From: Vibrio sonorensis
GTDB lineage: Bacteria; Pseudomonadota; Gammaproteobacteria; Enterobacterales; Vibrionaceae
NCBI RefSeq assembly: GCF_001854765.1
Contig: NZ_LJJE01000092.1
Span: 124,001-188,000 of the forward strand
DNA: 64,000 nucleotides
Direction of reading: 5' to 3'
Below the pieces are notes generated by a model, which saw nothing but the letters and a program-made list of their open reading frames with translations, ran no database searches and was not told where the DNA came from. The position numbers and the translations under genes are program-made. Below are positions 1 through 7,863 of the stretch, piece after piece; the stretch's first letter is position 1, and the number at the start of each line of letters is the position of its first letter.

Positions 1-78
1 AGGTTTCTTCGCGCACGAATGGTTTAAAACTTCGGATCTTCAGGAAATAGCTGGGCTTGAATTCCACGTCTCAATTTT

Positions 79-564
79 TTGATAAGGGTGGTAATTAGTT
101 CCCTATGTGAAAATTTTGGAGATGACGTTATTCCTGATAATGTGGCGGATGGCTCAAACTTCAAGGCAGTGAAGACCTTGTCTCAAATGAATGATAAGTG
201 CGCTGTACCTGTCTATAACGTCTATGCCTCTTGTTTATGGCTAAAACGATTTGGATTAGCAGAAGATTATGCTCGCATCATTATTTACCATGGTGACTCA
301 ATGAAATACACACTCAACGATGACGACGAAGTGTTGGTGGATATCAGAGAACTCGACCACCGCGCCAAACGTGGTGTGTACCTGATGCGTATTGGCAAAC
401 ACGTTTATATCAAGCGGTTGAAATACGACATTATGGCCGAAGGTTATGAGGTGATATCTGATAACCGAGAGGAATATTCCTCATTCATCGTGAATGAGGA
501 GAAACTGAAAGAATTCGCAGTTATTGGCAAAGTTGTTACTACTGTAATGAAAGCAGTAATCTAA
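79..564 (+). CDS. Phage repressor-like S24 (LexA-type) peptidase domain, 5' end degraded
   Basis: The 161-codon frame carries the C-terminal self-cleavage and dimerisation domain of LexA/CI-type repressors. The catalytic serine sits in an HGDSM motif (Ser74) and the partner lysine in an IKR motif (Lys112). It opens with TTG and has no DNA-binding domain. In a different frame just upstream (about 2-79) there is a short peptide containing EWFKTSDLQEIAGL, which resembles the start of Mu-type repressor DNA-binding domains, so the gene is probably cut by a deletion or frameshift. A strong terminator follows at 569. Likely a remnant of the immunity gene of a lost prophage; whether any functional product is made is unclear. 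Confidence 0.6.
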   Translation: MIRVVISSLCENFGDDVIPDNVADGSNFKAVKTLSQMNDKCAVPVYNVYASCLWLKRFGLAEDYARIIIYHGDSMKYTLNDDDEVLVDIRELDHRAKRGVYLMRIGKHVYIKRLKYDIMAEGYEVISDNREEYSSFIVNEEKLKEFAVIGKVVTTVMKAVI

Positions 565-568
565 ATAT

Positions 569-594
569 AAGGCATCCTTCGGGGTGCCTTTTTT
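569..594 (+). terminator. Rho-independent terminator after repressor fragment
   Basis: Nine-base-pair stem (AAGGCATCC with GGGTGCCTT, one G-U pair) closed by a TTCG tetraloop and followed by a run of T, directly after the stop codon at 562-564. Confidence 0.9.
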
Positions 595-640
595 GATCGA
601 AAAAATAATAATTTACATAATATGATGAAGGTTGCTAGTT

Positions 641-1672
641 ATGAAGTATTTAAACACCAGCTGTCACCACCTTTTTATTGATAAGGGCACACATGAAAAA
701 TTTAAAGGTGGAGCAGAAGCGATTAATAATTTCCAAGAGTTTGCCCGTTCATCAGTAAAGCTCACTCAAGAAAACGAAAATACGCAAGAGTATCTTTTTA
801 ATCATGGCTCGAGCGTCAAGTCTGAATTTGAAGCATATATGGACGACCCAAACCATTGGGATGTGTTTAGTGAAAGGTTGGCCGCATCGCTTCTAGGAGA
901 GCAGCAAGAATCACAGAAAAACCTAGACAGATTTAAGAGAAAAGTAAAAGTAACACCTGGTAGCTTGCTTCTTATTCACTGCAAGCCCTCTGATAATGAT
1001 GTTGAGACCTTGGTCTTGATCAAAATGGAGCAAGAAGAAGTAGCTAACGTTGAAGATTTTGAGCACTTGTTTGGCCTTCCTACTGAGAAAAAAGCGTTAA
1101 ATACTGCTCTGGTGACTTTTGAAAAAGGAAAAGAGCCTGCTTTATGGGTGTCTCGGGCAAATGCTTACTGGATAAAATTCTTAGACGTTTCCCCAATTCG
1201 CTCAAGCAGTGTCAATACGTCAAATGCATTCGACGCTATTGATGGTCAGCTAAATAAGTTTAAAAAAGACTTTAAAGCAGATCACCTGCTGGTTAGAAAC
1301 CACCTGTTAACTTATCTACGTAACCACGATGGAGACACCATATCTTATCAAGACATCATAGAAACGGTAGTGCTTGCACATAAGCCTGTAGATAGTAAAT
1401 TTAAGCCTAACGAGTGGGCAAAAAGGCTATTGGAATTGCCTAAGAAAACCAAAAAAACTTTCGATAAACAGTTTGAAGTTGATATGTCGAGTGTTAAAGC
1501 TAAACGAAAGTCTGTTATCTCTTTGACTGACAAAATCGATCTAAACTTAAAAGATGGAATAGAGAATATTAACGAAGTTATTGAACCTTTTGATGATAGA
1601 AGCGGTAGAAAAGGGATTATTATCTACAGTGAACAAGGCTATGAGCATTTTATGAAAAACACAGAAGAATAG
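641..1672 (+). CDS. NdpA-like nucleoid-associated protein (candidate defence module, gene 1)
   Basis: About 343 aa. The order of segments matches the NdpA/YejK family: a central beta-rich stretch with SLLLIHC, then a W-x-K-F-L-D motif, a helical region and a C-terminal stretch with S..DKIDLNLKD. NdpA family proteins bind the nucleoid; most are housekeeping, whereas this copy lies beside phage remnants. A TTG at 632 would add three residues, but ATG at 641 is preferred because GAAGG lies about 9 bases before it. The stop is followed after two bases by the start of the membrane gene at 1675, so the two are almost certainly co-transcribed and function together. Family assignment is by visual similarity, not search. 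Confidence 0.6.
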   Translation: MKYLNTSCHHLFIDKGTHEKFKGGAEAINNFQEFARSSVKLTQENENTQEYLFNHGSSVKSEFEAYMDDPNHWDVFSERLAASLLGEQQESQKNLDRFKRKVKVTPGSLLLIHCKPSDNDVETLVLIKMEQEEVANVEDFEHLFGLPTEKKALNTALVTFEKGKEPALWVSRANAYWIKFLDVSPIRSSSVNTSNAFDAIDGQLNKFKKDFKADHLLVRNHLLTYLRNHDGDTISYQDIIETVVLAHKPVDSKFKPNEWAKRLLELPKKTKKTFDKQFEVDMSSVKAKRKSVISLTDKIDLNLKDGIENINEVIEPFDDRSGRKGIIIYSEQGYEHFMKNTEE

Positions 1673-1674
1673 TT

Positions 1675-3216
1675 ATGTTAGATGATGTTAGAAGCACTTG
1701 GACAACCCCAATAGTTGAATGGGAGGCTACAAAAGAGTCTTTTGATTACTTCTATGCATCTGGCAAGCTTGAAAGCTTACTTGAAAGTGATGTTGATTCT
1801 TTGTTTGCTTTCCTGATAAAACACCGAGACTGGCAAGATTCATACACTATTAAAGTTTCCTATGAGTTTGAAGAATCAGTCGAATTCTCTAATCGCACTT
1901 CTCAAGATGTATTAGATGAAAGGCTTGAAGAGTTAAGAGACTGTATTGAGAACCTTGATGACGATGAGCAACATCTTACGGTTGAGGTTGAAGTCTTTAA
2001 GAAGCTAAAAGAGGTTGGTGATAACGTTCTGGTTGATAACATTTATTCTATTGATGCTTGGTCTAATTACCTTGATAGCCTTTCCATAGAAGAACTACAT
2101 CACAACATTCACAGACGATATCATAGAGCCGGTATTGAAGGTGTTGTGTTGGTAGGTGATTATACAGAAGCTTGTAGCACCGATTACTTTCACTTTATTC
2201 CTAGAGTAGAGTTTTCTCATCGCTTGCTTAAAGTAACATTAAGTAAAAAGCGAGTAGATGACCTACTGAAACTCAGAAGCAACTTAGGGCATTTTGCCAA
2301 TGCTGCGGAGTGGCAATTTTTGCCAGAACATTTTAAGTTCAATGGAGCTGTTCCCGCAGATATAGAGCTTGTTAAAGCCTTTTTTAATGCACTTCACAAT
2401 GTCTATCTTATTAGCTTCTTGGCTAACTTCACTATTATTAACAATGGCAAGGTTGAATATACCTTGAAAGGGTTTAAAGACATTGTTGGAGAATATGACC
2501 TACCAACTCTAATAAACTCTGATGCATCAGCGCTATGGAGTTTATATCAATGGATATACCAGTCTAACTCTGTTGATAAAATAGGGATCACAAGAAACGT
2601 AATTCCACTTCATGTTGAAGAATTATTGAAAGTAAATGATGCTGTAATTACATCAGCTTACTCTGGTTTCAATCTGTCTCAAAAGGATGATGTTAAGAGT
2701 TATATTAATGCTACCAACAAGCTAGCTGAACAGGTACAAGCAACTACTCAGAAAGCAAGTGAGGTTGCAGAGAAGGTTGCAAACTCAATTAAAACTGGCG
2801 TTTTTGGCCTAGCGACATTTGCCATTTCAACAATCTTATTTAGGATTTTTTCAAAAGGTGCTGATATTCATAGCTATTCCGATTTGTTTGCCTTTATTGG
2901 TTCCCCATTGTTTGTTTCGATGATAGCTTTCGCATTGATAATTTTTTCTGCTTTATTTGGCTTGGCTCTATTTGAATCAATTCAGGATCAGGCGAGATTC
3001 AAAGAGATGTATGAACAATCAAAAAAGACTTATGAGAATGTACTAACAACACAAGATATGGCTAACATCCTCAGCGATGATGAATATTTTAAGAAAAATA
3101 ATTTGTTTATATCAGGCAGGCGAAGACTCTACATTTGGGTGTGGGCTGGCGTCCTGTCGGTTATTTCAGCAACACTAATATTTGCGAGCTATTCTGGTTT
3201 AAATATCAGTGGATAA
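1675..3216 (+). CDS. Membrane protein with C-terminal coiled coil and three transmembrane segments (candidate defence module, gene 2)
   Basis: 513 aa with no domain I recognise. The N-terminal ~340 residues look soluble and acidic. Residues ~345-372 form an alanine/glutamine-rich helix likely to be a coiled coil, followed by hydrophobic segments at ~374-389, 410-433 and 485-506. The last two are separated by a ~50-residue charged loop. It starts two bases after the NdpA-like gene ends, implying translational coupling. A large soluble sensor region on a membrane anchor next to a DNA-binding partner resembles the layout of membrane-plus-DNA-binding defence pairs such as Kiwa, but no sequence relationship to KwaA is claimed. 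Function unknown. Confidence 0.65.
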   Translation: MLDDVRSTWTTPIVEWEATKESFDYFYASGKLESLLESDVDSLFAFLIKHRDWQDSYTIKVSYEFEESVEFSNRTSQDVLDERLEELRDCIENLDDDEQHLTVEVEVFKKLKEVGDNVLVDNIYSIDAWSNYLDSLSIEELHHNIHRRYHRAGIEGVVLVGDYTEACSTDYFHFIPRVEFSHRLLKVTLSKKRVDDLLKLRSNLGHFANAAEWQFLPEHFKFNGAVPADIELVKAFFNALHNVYLISFLANFTIINNGKVEYTLKGFKDIVGEYDLPTLINSDASALWSLYQWIYQSNSVDKIGITRNVIPLHVEELLKVNDAVITSAYSGFNLSQKDDVKSYINATNKLAEQVQATTQKASEVAEKVANSIKTGVFGLATFAISTILFRIFSKGADIHSYSDLFAFIGSPLFVSMIAFALIIFSALFGLALFESIQDQARFKEMYEQSKKTYENVLTTQDMANILSDDEYFKKNNLFISGRRRLYIWVWAGVLSVISATLIFASYSGLNISG

Positions 3217-3632
3217 GTAAAAGGAACAATGGACTCTTCCTTTATATAAGCCACAAAACTTTATACCAATTCATACCCCTGTTTAATAAAAGTTTAACTA
3301 TCTAATTTGTATGCGATTTGAATATTACTGTATTCAGAGCTAAAGGAGTTTTACAAATAAATCTCAGGTTCTTGGTGTAGCTCTTCGCTCTCTCTAAACG
3401 CTTTTCCTAAAAAAATCTGCGTACTTGAACCTTATCTACCTGATTGAGCTCAAACAGCTTTACATCTGCAGGCAAGGGGATGGAATCTTTGACATGGTCT
3501 TCATTTTTCTGGTCGATTTCACCAATCCAATAGGTTTTCCCTTTAAATAGGAATGCAACAGCTTTTTCGATAATCATGAGGAAAATCTGCAATCGGATTT
3601 TGAATGATGTTCCTGATAAGGAGAAAATATAC
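3217..3632. other. Intergenic region, no convincing gene
   Basis: AT-rich 416-base gap. A minus-strand frame at 3407-3577 could encode 56 aa but has no ribosome binding site. Otherwise I see only the Shine-Dalgarno AAGGAG at 3618-3623 serving the next gene. Confidence 0.5.
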
Positions 3633-3980
3633 ATGGCACGGTACCTCGATATAGATGGTAATGAAGAAGACCTACAAGAACTATCGAAACTGCTACAGGC
3701 GCAGGGGGTAGAAAATCATTTAGGTACAGTTCAACGTTTTTCAGCAGCAATTCCCGATATAGCAACACTCTTAATCAATACGGTGCCCTATGCCTCGATT
3801 GCGGGTGTTCTAATTGCATGGATTAGAATGAAGCAAAACCGAAAAGTGCATATCCAGTACGAGGACAACACATCAATCACTCTTGAGGGGCACCACAGTA
3901 AAGAAGAGATTGAGTACTACTTCAATAAAAAAGACAAAGCTGGGATTTACGTTGAGTCAAACCCTTCGAGTAAGCCGTAG
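3633..3980 (+). CDS. Small protein resembling effector-associated constant component EACC1
   Basis: 115 aa. ATG at 3633 is chosen over the upstream in-frame ATG at 3576 because AAGGAG lies 9 bases before it. The layout is a short N-terminal beta/alpha unit (MARYLDIDGNEEDLQEL), a hydrophobic helix around residues 45-65 ending in AWIRMK, then a basic beta strand (RKVHIQYED) and an acidic tail. This order, with the W-[LI]-R motif after the hydrophobic segment, resembles EACC1 proteins described in predicted actinobacterial conflict systems. No effector domain is fused and no obvious partner follows, so it may be an orphan or a third member of the module upstream. Assignment is tentative. Confidence 0.45.
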   Translation: MARYLDIDGNEEDLQELSKLLQAQGVENHLGTVQRFSAAIPDIATLLINTVPYASIAGVLIAWIRMKQNRKVHIQYEDNTSITLEGHHSKEEIEYYFNKKDKAGIYVESNPSSKP

Positions 3981-4080
3981 ACTTTTCAACAAAACTTTAT
4001 AGCTTCCATCCTATCAAACATTGAAAAATTCCACCCAAACAAATACTGTTTTCATATACAGCGTTTATTTGGGTGCTTTT

Positions 4081-4170
4081 ATGTCTATTCGAAACCTAAA
4101 AGACGGCTCCCACATGTTTGAAAAATGTTTGAAAGGACAGTCACTTCAAAATCTGACTTCAAAACCTTAG
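4081..4170 (+). pseudogene. Integrase N-terminal stub
   Basis: A 29-codon frame begins MSIRNLKDGS, which closely parallels the start of the intact integrase at 54553-55599 (MSVRKVEDGN) and of related Vibrio phage integrases. After ten residues the similarity ends abruptly and a stop follows at 4168-4170. I read this as the 5' end of a deleted tyrosine recombinase gene. It is too short to be functional and could be a chance match, although frame and start agree. Confidence 0.45.
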
Positions 4171-4368
4171 TCTGCTGAGCAGACTCAAGAATATGCTAGG
4201 GCGTTGAAGCCGCACATAAAAAACCAGTAAAAAGCTGGCGACTATGCGCCTTGGAAAATCCAACAGTGGGCTAATCCCGACAATGGATTTTACCAGTGGA
4301 AGGGTAGGTTCGCTTAGATAGTTGAATGGGGGCAATCGGTTGTAGTCGGTTACGGTCAGTTATCATAA

Positions 4369-4421
4369 ACGCGCAAATTTTTTGTTGACAGGTCGGTTCA
4401 GCCGACCTAGTATTTGCGTGT
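4369..4421. repeat. Long nested inverted repeat
   Basis: A perfect 7-bp hairpin (AGGTCGG 4390-4396, loop TTCAG, CCGACCT 4402-4408) is enclosed by an outer arm pair (4369-4378 and 4412-4421) matching at 9 of 10 positions. The whole could fold as one long stem-loop. It may be a recombination site, the end of a small mobile element, or a structured RNA leader upstream of the NYN gene. It does not match integron attC sites that I recognise. Confidence 0.5.
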
Positions 4422-4482
4422 AAATCGTTAGTTGCCCTCAATGGTAGTAAACAAACTAAACGAACATTACTAAGAACATACC

Positions 4483-4535
4483 GCCCTTGGCAAATCCTCC
4501 CACTATAAGGGAAGTGACGACCCAAGGGCTTTTTT
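4483..4535 (+). terminator. Branched terminator/attenuator-like hairpin before NYN gene
   Basis: GCCCTTGG (4483-4490) pairs with CCAAGGGC (4522-4529), followed by six T. The long loop holds a second small hairpin (TCCC 4498-4501 with GGGA 4509-4512). It ends 29 bases before the NYN gene start, so it could end a small transcript or attenuate the gene. Confidence 0.55.
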
Positions 4536-4563
4536 ATATCTTGAGTTTGTACAAGAGTGACTT

Positions 4564-5268
4564 ATGCGTGATAGAAAAACAGTAGCCATATTTGTTGATG
4601 CTGGCTTTTTTACTCGAATGTTTACGGCGAAGATTGATCCGTGTATGAAACTTTCTCCAGAGAGCCTCGCAAAAAAGATGTGGGGCTATTGGATGTGTCA
4701 TGTAAATAAAAAAGCAGGGGAGGAACTGTACCGTATTTACTTTTACGATTGTCCTCCTTTGATGGAAAAGTCGCAGCACCCAATAACTAATAAGCCAATA
4801 GATTTTGCAAAAAGCGAGCTCTCCAAGTACAAAAATGACTTAATAGATGCGCTACTTAAGAGACCCTACGTGGCAACTCGAATGGGCGAACTAAGTACAA
4901 TTGATAAAGAGTGGGGTTTTAAGAGAGACTCATCTAAGAAAATCAAGAAAATGTTCCGAGGTGAGCTACTTGCGGGTGAGATTGATCCAAACGACATTGT
5001 TATCAAGCCTCGTCAAAAGGGGGTTGATATGAAGTTAGGTATTGATATTTCCTGTGTTGTTTTGAAAGGGTTTGCAAACAAGATTGTGCTAATATCTGGT
5101 GACAGTGACTTTGTCCCAGCGGCTAAGCTCGCGAGAACAGAGGGTGCACATTTTGTTCTCGATGCCATGGGGCGCTCGGTTAATGGAGCCTTATCTCGTC
5201 ATATTGATGGGCTAAAGACTTTCATTAATAGACCTCGTTATACTACTGAACAAAAAGAGCCTGTATAG
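4564..5268 (+). CDS. NYN-domain (LabA/DUF88-like) putative ribonuclease
   Basis: 234 aa. The acidic residues expected for the NYN/PIN-like metal-dependent nuclease fold are visible: Asp12 in AIFVDAGFF, Asp155 in KGVDMKLGIDI, and Asp180/Asp182 in SGDSDFVPAAK. NYN proteins cleave RNA; many stand-alone members lie in variable genomic regions and some are linked to phage defence. There is no fused C-terminal OST-HTH/LOTUS domain here. The gene is monocistronic and preceded by two unusual hairpins (4369-4421, 4483-4535). Substrate and role are unknown, but the catalytic residues look intact. Confidence 0.75.
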   Translation: MRDRKTVAIFVDAGFFTRMFTAKIDPCMKLSPESLAKKMWGYWMCHVNKKAGEELYRIYFYDCPPLMEKSQHPITNKPIDFAKSELSKYKNDLIDALLKRPYVATRMGELSTIDKEWGFKRDSSKKIKKMFRGELLAGEIDPNDIVIKPRQKGVDMKLGIDISCVVLKGFANKIVLISGDSDFVPAAKLARTEGAHFVLDAMGRSVNGALSRHIDGLKTFINRPRYTTEQKEPV

Positions 5269-5710
5269 CTCCTCCATTCAATAACTCATACCCAGCTCTC
5301 CTACATCCATATCTAAGTTTGTACCTTTGTCGGCTTTGGCCATAACGATGGTGATTGGGATTTCTGATTGCATCCCCATTTTGATTTCTACTTGGCTGTT
5401 GGCCGTTTGAGTACCTAGTGGTTGTTAAGGGCGAAGTTGCGGTGTAGCAAGCAACCATGATACGGCTTTGATTGTTCGCTATAGGCAGGCGGGTCGTCAT
5501 GATATTGGGCCTGCACGGTTTGCTGGTGCGAGAGTTCGTAAAAGGTGCTTTGTAAGAGCATTCACTTAGTGGGCAAGCTGTTCAGCTCAATTCACTGGAA
5601 AATTAGCAAAGAAAAAATGGCGACAACTGTCAGTTAACCTCGGTTTTTCTCGGTTATAGTCAGTATGTCGCCAATATTTTCGTTAACTTAATTCCTTATA
5701 AGTCAAGGGC
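5269..5710. other. Intergenic region with att-like sequence
   Basis: No gene is supported. TGGCGACAA at 5618-5626 and TGTCGCCA at 5666-5673 are inverted copies flanking an AT-rich core. The same motif occurs as a direct pair beside the intact phage integrase at 54515-54534, and the 14 bases at 5613-5626 are identical to the complement of 54526-54539. The sequence CGGTTATAGTCAGT (5651-5664) resembles CGGTTACGGTCAGT at 4347-4360 on the other side of the NYN gene. This may be the right attachment site of a lost element. Confidence 0.4.
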
Positions 5711-7555
5711 TTATGCTGTTTTCACATCTTCTGCGATGAAACCACCCGTTTGGTGCGCCCAGAGTTGGGCGTAAATACCGTTACTGTTTACTAGCTCTTG
5801 GTGGGTGCCTTGCTCAACAATCTGTCCTTTATCGAGCACGATTAGGCGATCCATAGCTGCAATAGTGGATAGACGGTGGGCGATGGCGATAACAGTTTTA
5901 CCTTCCATTAGCTCGTTTAAACTCTCTTGGATTGCGGCTTCTACTTCGGAGTCGAGAGCAGAGGTTGCTTCGTCCAAAACAAGCAAAGGCGCATCTTTCA
6001 GCAGTACACGAGAAATGGCGATACGCTGTCTTTGACCACCAGAGAGTTTAACACCACGTTCACCTACTTGAGCGTCGTAGCCAGTGTTGCCGAATGGATC
6101 AGATAGCCCTTGGATAAACTCGTGAGCGTGGGCCTGATTCGTCGCTTTTAATAGCGCTTCTTCCCCTGCGTCTGGGTGGCCATATAGGATGTTCTCGCGA
6201 ATACTTCGATGAAGTAGCGAAGTATCTTGAGTTACCATACCAATTTGGCTGCGAAGTGAATCTTGAGTCACATCGTCAATCGCTTGCCCATCAATCTTGA
6301 TCTGGCCTTTTTCCACTTCGTGGAAACGCAATAGCAGGTTTACTAAGGTCGATTTACCCGCACCTGAGCGTCCTACTAAGCCCACTTTTTCACCGGGTTT
6401 TATATTTAGGTTTAGGTTGTTGATCACGCCTTTAGTTTTGTCACCGTAGTGGAAACTCACGTTGTCAAACTCGATGCCGCCTTCGGGAACAACAAGATCT
6501 TTAGCGTTGGGCTTATCTTCTATGTCGACTGGCTTGGATAGGGTCTTCATTCCATCGACAACTGTACCCATGTTTTCAAACAAGGCTCCGACTTCCCACA
6601 TTATCCACATAGACATGCCGTTGATGCGCAGTGCCAAACTGATAGCAATGGCGATGGCACCAATGCTGATCGAGTTATCCATCCACAAATAAATAGACAG
6701 AGCACCGATTGAGAAAACCAAAATGTAGTTGGTGATCTCAACCGCGACGTCAAAGCCAGTAACCAAACGCATCTGACGATAAACCGTGTTAAGGAAGCCT
6801 TTCATCCCCTCTTCGGCGTACTCTGTTTCACGTTTACTATGTGAGAAGAGTTTAACGGTCGCTATATTGGTGTAGCTATCGACAATTCTTCCCGTCATCA
6901 TAGATCTCGCATCCGCTTGCTCTGAAGCGACCTTTTTCAGCTTGGGAACAAAGTAGACTTGAATAGCGACATAGATAACCAACCAAATGAGCATTGGGAT
7001 CATTAAACGCCAATCTGCCTGAGCCAGCAAAAAGATAATGGCGGTAAAATAAACGGAGACATAGACAAAAACGTCCATGGTTTTCATTACCGTTTCCCTG
7101 ACCGATAGAGATGTTTGCATCACTTTAGCGGCAACACGACCTGCATAATCGTCTTGATAGAAATTGACACTTTGCTTTAACAGGTAGCGGTGGGCTAACC
7201 AACGAATAGACATTGGATAGTTGCCCAGCAGGGTCTGGTGAGCAAGGAGTGAGTAAATCACCACAAGAACAGGCATGATAAATAGCAGCAGAACCCCATA
7301 AAAAATGAGATCGCTTTGGTTTTCTTGCCAAAATGTTTCTGGGTTACTTTGTGAAAGCCAATCAACCAGATTACCCATAGCACCAAACAGAGCAACCTCT
7401 ACCAAAGCAACTATCGTTGCCATAATAGACATGATGATTAATGGTATTTCAAAGCCTCTGGTGTAGTGACGACAGAAAGCGAAAATACCACTTGGTGGCT
7501 GGTCGGGTTCGGAAGGTGGGAATGGCTTTGTAAAAGATTCAAATCGCTTAAACAT
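5711..7555 (-). CDS. ABC exporter, fused permease-ATPase (MsbA/MDR type)
   Basis: 614 aa half-transporter. An N-terminal six-helix membrane domain (~residues 35-330) is followed by a nucleotide-binding domain with Walker A GRSGAGKST (~395-403), signature LSGGQ (~504), Walker B LLVLDE (~524-530) and a switch histidine in AIAHR. It should act as a homodimer exporting a lipid or hydrophobic compound from the inner membrane; the substrate cannot be told. It is transcribed alone, divergent from the amidinohydrolase gene. It appears to be the first ordinary chromosomal gene after the accessory region. Confidence 0.88.
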   Translation of the reverse strand: MFKRFESFTKPFPPSEPDQPPSGIFAFCRHYTRGFEIPLIIMSIMATIVALVEVALFGAMGNLVDWLSQSNPETFWQENQSDLIFYGVLLLFIMPVLVVIYSLLAHQTLLGNYPMSIRWLAHRYLLKQSVNFYQDDYAGRVAAKVMQTSLSVRETVMKTMDVFVYVSVYFTAIIFLLAQADWRLMIPMLIWLVIYVAIQVYFVPKLKKVASEQADARSMMTGRIVDSYTNIATVKLFSHSKRETEYAEEGMKGFLNTVYRQMRLVTGFDVAVEITNYILVFSIGALSIYLWMDNSISIGAIAIAISLALRINGMSMWIMWEVGALFENMGTVVDGMKTLSKPVDIEDKPNAKDLVVPEGGIEFDNVSFHYGDKTKGVINNLNLNIKPGEKVGLVGRSGAGKSTLVNLLLRFHEVEKGQIKIDGQAIDDVTQDSLRSQIGMVTQDTSLLHRSIRENILYGHPDAGEEALLKATNQAHAHEFIQGLSDPFGNTGYDAQVGERGVKLSGGQRQRIAISRVLLKDAPLLVLDEATSALDSEVEAAIQESLNELMEGKTVIAIAHRLSTIAAMDRLIVLDKGQIVEQGTHQELVNSNGIYAQLWAHQTGGFIAEDVKTA

Positions 7556-7863
7556 AAAGATTCCTAGCGCACTAACTTATTGATTGTTATGTGCAAAAAC
7601 AAAAAATGTGCCGAACATCACTATGTTACTCTGATACTGTTCAAAATGTAACTAATAGATGGATATTTATTATCCTTCCCCTTGCATATTATTCACAAAA
7701 ACACATCTTACCGTCTTAGTGTCAGTAAAGTTTCCTGTGATGTGATGATTTGGCAGTAAATTAGGCTAACTGGTATAGCAAAAACTGGTTAAAGTTAGTA
7801 AAAACTCCATTAACATTATGCTTACAATTGGCGTCGTAGAGTGATTTTTATGAGTTTTTCACT
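7556..7863. other. Divergent promoter region
   Basis: 308 AT-rich bases between the ABC exporter and the CtlX-like gene. It must hold both promoters. I see no operator I can name with confidence. Confidence 0.5.

Larger units (their letters stand above)
1..5710. mobile_element. Probable decayed prophage/genomic island
   Basis: The stretch holds a phage-type S24 repressor fragment, a candidate defence-like gene pair, a 29-codon integrase stub at 4081, orphan small genes and a NYN nuclease before the conserved chromosome resumes with the ABC exporter at 5711. Near the right edge (5613-5626) lies a 14-base sequence also found, inverted, beside the intact integrase at 54526-54539. The left boundary is outside the window and no structural phage genes are present. 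Island status is inferred from content; the exact ends are not resolved. Confidence 0.45.

Noticed and set aside
3407..3577. Minus-strand frame of 56 codons (MIIEKAVAFLFKGK start)
   Set aside because: It reads plausibly but lacks a ribosome binding site and overlaps only intergenic sequence; no homology recognised. Kept as a possibility, not a gene call.
4369..4421. Integron attC site
   Set aside because: The stem is long enough, but the RYYYAAC and GTTRRRY ends are not in the right places and no cassette array or intI is present.
4271..4525. Minus-strand 84-codon frame across the structured region
   Set aside because: Its composition is low-complexity and it runs through palindromes; no start signal.
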